The notes under the pieces are model-generated. The model was not told where the DNA came from, did not search any database, and saw only the letters and a list, made by a program, of their open reading frames with translations. This document shows, one piece after another, positions 60,801 to 64,000 of a DNA stretch of 64,000 nt. Each line of letters starts with the position of its first letter. Position 1 is the first letter of the stretch. The translations under genes and the position numbers were made by a program. Location of the stretch: contig JAPMXV010000055.1 of NCBI GenBank assembly GCA_026936335.1, forward strand, positions 124,001-188,000. The letters run 5' to 3'. The stretch comes from Mantamonas sphyraenae (lineage: Eukaryota; CRuMs; Mantamonadidae).

Positions 60801-62911
60801 ACAAGAGGCACAAGAGGATGAGGCAGACATGGAAACAGCAAAGACACAGACACAAGCACGCGGTGCAACTACAGATGAGGTGAACGCCGAACTGAGCCGA
60901 GTGCGCAGCGCGATGCGGCAGACCGCGATGGAGAAGGAGCAGAAGCGGCAGCGAAAGGGTCGGGTGCGCAGTCAGGGCCATCTCAAAGGCATGGATGGAA
61001 AGAACGAGGACAAAGAGGACGACGGTGCGCTGGGAATGGTGGAAGGAATGACGGGAGGATCACGATCATCATCGGTATTGCCTGCGCACGTGGACAGCAG
61101 CAACACGGCAACACTGAAGCAACTGGCGGCAGGGAGTGGACACACACGTGTTCGACGCAAGGAGAAGCTAGACACAGGACGCTTTGTTCGACAAGGATCA
61201 ATGTCCAAGCTGAACGACGCGCCAGGAAGTCTGTTTACATACGAAACTGCCGGGACTGAGGGCGCTGAAATGGATGAACACACGCACGCATCGTCATTGG
61301 TGGCAGGAGGACGCTACGGCGAAGTGGCCAAAGGTCTGGTGTTGAGTGGCACGGAACACGGCGAAGCAACGACACAAAGTTCGATTTCGGCTCGACCAAA
61401 CACAGACGTGTCCAACCTGGTGTTGGACGGCAGCGGGGGCGGACAAGCAGGAGGCAGAGCCAGGGGCTTTAGCACAAGCAGCATGCGACGCGGCAGTGTT
61501 GGCAGCAACACGTCGTCAAGCAAGGGGATGTCCCGATCATCGTCTCAGCAGCAGCAACAGCAGCAGCAGCAGCAGCCAGCATTCACGCAACCCACTTTTG
61601 GAGAGGCAGAACAAGCAACAGTGGCATCACTGTCGCTTGTGGCACAACCTGTACAGAAGCACGGAGTTCACACAGGAGCAAGGGGTCCACAGTTGCGGTC
61701 ATCCAGGTCGTCCTCATCGCCGTCTCCGCCGCCGCCGCCGTCGTCGTCGTCGCTGATGACACACGTGGACGTGGAACAGGAACTGCAGGAACTGTTGCGT
61801 CGATTCCAGGCGCCGCCAAGCATGCCAGTGGAGGACTTTACCGCATCCAAGAGCTGATGCCCTCTGGCGAGGCCGCTCTGTTTGGCAACCAGCAGCCAAA
61901 CATGTTCAACCTGACACTGGCCAAAGCCAAGCTGAAGGGCAAAGTGAGGCGTGACTCGCACGGACGGGCCATTGTGTGGGATCGCAAGGCCTTGGCAGGC
62001 ACCAAGGGCCGTGTCGGCACCGCGACCGGATCGGGATCGGGATCGGGATCGGGATCCGCAGCAACGGCGACACCTGGCGGTGCTGCCTCGGGTGGCAATG
62101 CCACAGTGCGACAGGAAAGTGTGGCAAGTATGGTTTCGGTGGGACTTCAGTCGCCCCAAACAGATCGTCGCAAAGACCGTGTTGCAGCGCAACGGCTGGC
62201 ATTGCAGTCGAAAGGAGTGGAGATGCACCGAGGAAGCACACCGCCGCGACCCATGCTACTCGGTGAGTACATGGCCAAGTTTGAGGAGATCGATTTCCCA
62301 TGGTGCAGCTGGAGGCCAGCCAAGGTGCGGGCCGTGGGCGACACAGGAAGAAGCGCAAGGGCAAGGGCAAGGGAAAGGGCAAGCGCAGGCGCAAGGGAGG
62401 CCACCAACACATGAAACATGCAGACGAAGGGGAGATGTTGGAGGAGGAGGAGGAGGAAGAGGAGGGGCAGCGCAACACCACCATCAGCACCACATCCCAA
62501 TCCCAATCCCAACGCAGCCCGCGGCAGGCGGTACGTGACCCAGAAGCAATCAGTGCAGCACAGCTGCGATGGAGACACATGGAACATCGTGCTGGTGCGG
62601 CAGTGGCCGATGGAAGTTCGTCGTCGCCGCGACGCCGAGGCAGGCGAAGACACAAAGTGCAAGCCAACTTTCCACTGCCGCTCCTGGAGACAGTGTCGGC
62701 GAGCGAGCGACGTGTGGGCGAACACAGGGCTGCGTTTGCATCGTCCAAACAGGAGCGAGACTACACTCTGGCAGCCACGCGACAGGTGGAGCGACGCGGC
62801 GGACGCACGCTGGATCTCCAGCGTTTGCAGAATGTGTTGCATCAAACCAACGACATGACGGGCAACCGTGCCGAAGAGCGACTCAACGTGCCCCATCTGC
62901 CGTTGTTGTGA
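57857..62911 (+). CDS. Large leucine-rich-repeat protein (paralogue 2)
   Basis: Exons 57857-58450 and 58570-62911; about 1645 aa if two missing bases are allowed (T3 61837-61839; C3 62297-62299). The N-terminus SLQELCVPAAAKFLVEMPF and RRRLTKDSLQRLLFFGVGHV match paralogue 1. LRRs follow (HTLNLSWCLLISASGLKPL, LTNLDLSWCPRIGDEAAVHL) to about residue 600. A long charged region with Gln tracts, RRARTKR-type basic clusters and a coiled coil near 61.0 kb follows. A final 60-residue helical block (ERRVGEHRAAFASSKQERD) ends the protein. LRRs of this type serve as substrate receptors or scaffolds. The intron is a CA-rich 119 bp without CTGAC. Confidence 0.72.
61549..61576 (+). repeat. (CAG)n tract coding for poly-Gln
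   Basis: Gln run in the disordered region of LRR paralogue 2. A second lies at about 59578-59625 between LRR units. Confidence 0.9.
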
Positions 62912-63000
62912 GATGGCGATGATGAAGATGGGTGGCAATGATGGAGAGAAACGGCAGGGGTTGCGACGGCGCAGCCATCCCTCCCACAGCAGAAAAAGCA

Positions 63001-64000
63001 ATGGACAAAATCGCCCAGATGAAGATGCCGACCAGTGCGTCGACTGGCCTGAAGATCCTCGGTGGCCTGGTTGCGTTGGGAGTGACGGTGAACGAGTCGC
63101 TGTACAACGTGGAGGGTGGTTATCGTGCCGTCGTCTTCAACCGCTTCACGGGCGTCTCCCAGGACGTGTATGGCGAAGGCACCCATCTGCGTATTCCCCT
63201 CGTAGACTACCCGTACATCTTTGACGTGCGCACCAAGGTCCGTTCACTTGCTGCCGCCCCCAATCCCGCCCTTTGTCACACCGACTCACACACACACGCA
63301 CACACAGCCGCGCCAGTTCACCTCGCTGACCGGGAGCCGAGGTACGTGGTTACCCTTGGATTGTGAATAACCATGGGCAGAGTCTGGTTTGGGACGGGGG
63401 GGATTGGGGGACTTGCATATGGCCAGATTGGAGGGAAAGGGAGAGGAAGAGCGGACGGAAGCCGCGATTTCAGTCGAATTTCCTGAGGGGGAAGCGCCGC
63501 GTGGCCGGTTTGACTGACACAGAGCACACGTGGACACACGAAACACAGACCTGCAGATGGTGAACATCACCATGCGTGTGTTGACCAAGCCCGTGGTGGA
63601 GAAGCTGCCGCAGATCTACCAGACGCTGGGCCCGCAGTACGACGAGACGGTGCTGCCTTCGGTGGTGCACGAAGTGGTCAAGGGCGTGGTGGCGCAGTTC
63701 AACGCCTCGCAACTGACCACACAGCGTGAACAGGTGAGTTTTGTGTGGCATGGGAGGTATGCAAAACGACGTGAAGGAGGGTGCCGTGGCCCACACAGTC
63801 CATGACAAGGCCGGACGGATGCTGGTGAAAGTGGCCGCATGTGACTGGCTCGATTCCTCTCTTTCTCCTCTCTCTCTCTCACACACACACACACACGCAC
63901 ACTCTCTCTCTCTCTCTCTGTTCACAGGTGTCGCGTCTGATTCGCCGACGCATGATCCAACGCTGCAGGGACTTTCACATTGTGATGGACGACGTGTCGA
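63001..64000 (+). CDS. PHB2: Prohibitin-2 (3' end beyond the window)
   Basis: Exons 63001-63237, 63308-63341, 63549-63733 and 63928 to the edge. A scaffold of the mitochondrial inner membrane that forms rings with prohibitin-1. The N-terminal hydrophobic anchor ([14 protein letters not shown]) leads into the SPFH domain: [29 protein letters not shown], then [45 protein letters not shown], and [14 protein letters not shown] and FNASQL favour PHB2 over PHB1. The 34-nt exon 2 is needed for phase. Intron 2 carries CTGACAC. Confidence 0.93.

Overview
This is nuclear DNA from a compact-genome, flagellate eukaryote. Evidence: short GT-AG introns, a full set of core histones, and clearly eukaryotic proteins (XPB/ERCC3, RNA polymerase III subunit RPC2, CstF-50, prohibitin-2, actin capping protein alpha, a syntaxin-type SNARE, PIG-H, RNase P p21). 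Two copies of the ciliary transition-zone gene B9D1 point to a flagellum. A 7TM-tyrosine-kinase-like fusion, a NUDT1/MTH1-type Nudix hydrolase and an alkaline ceramidase would fit a free-living protist, possibly near the holozoans, but I cannot place it to group. Most genes have 0-4 introns of about 80-300 bp. Most of these introns carry a CTGAC(AC) branch-point-like motif near the 3' end.

Layout. 0.1-9.5 kb: MCCC2, a spinster-like transporter, a DNA/RNA-type methyltransferase, a 7TM-TKL receptor kinase and PIG-H. 9.5-19.1 kb: a hypothetical protein, a membrane protein, an MFS_3-type transporter, alkaline ceramidase, an MscS channel, XPB helicase and a voltage-sensor-only membrane protein. 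19.2-28.6 kb: POLR3B, a CCDC6-like coiled coil, an NPC1-type transporter without the usual N-terminal domain, and RPP21. 28.7-37.5 kb: a near-perfect inverted duplication of about 2.56 kb per arm. Each arm holds a head-to-head B9D1-AK2 pair. The arms flank a 3.66-kb unique segment with DUS4L, CAPZA and a SYP7-like SNARE. 37.8-40.7 kb: one copy each of H2B, H2A, H3 and H4, arranged as two divergent pairs with a shared 3' stem-loop element. 41-52.7 kb: two unidentified proteins, NUDT1, CSTF1, an HMCES-like SRAP protein, an EF-hand coiled-coil protein and a TPR-SGNH fusion. 52.7-62.9 kb: two large head-to-head leucine-rich-repeat paralogues. 63.0 kb to the edge: prohibitin-2 (partial).

Genes alternate in strand with very small gaps: start-to-start distances of 39-184 bp and stop-to-stop distances often of 9-60 bp. 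Bidirectional promoters must therefore be common. Neighbouring genes show no shared pathway except the histones.

At least ten one-base frameshifts interrupt otherwise well-conserved or continuous proteins, nearly all at homopolymers. They look like draft-sequence errors rather than pseudogenes, and several CDS below are described as if they are read through. Points most worth a second look: the inverted duplication, the 7TM-TKL fusion, the unusual histone 3' element, histone H4 with arginine at position 20, the H2A tail ending SQVF, the SRAP protein whose catalytic cysteine is not at position 2, and the TPR-SGNH fusion.
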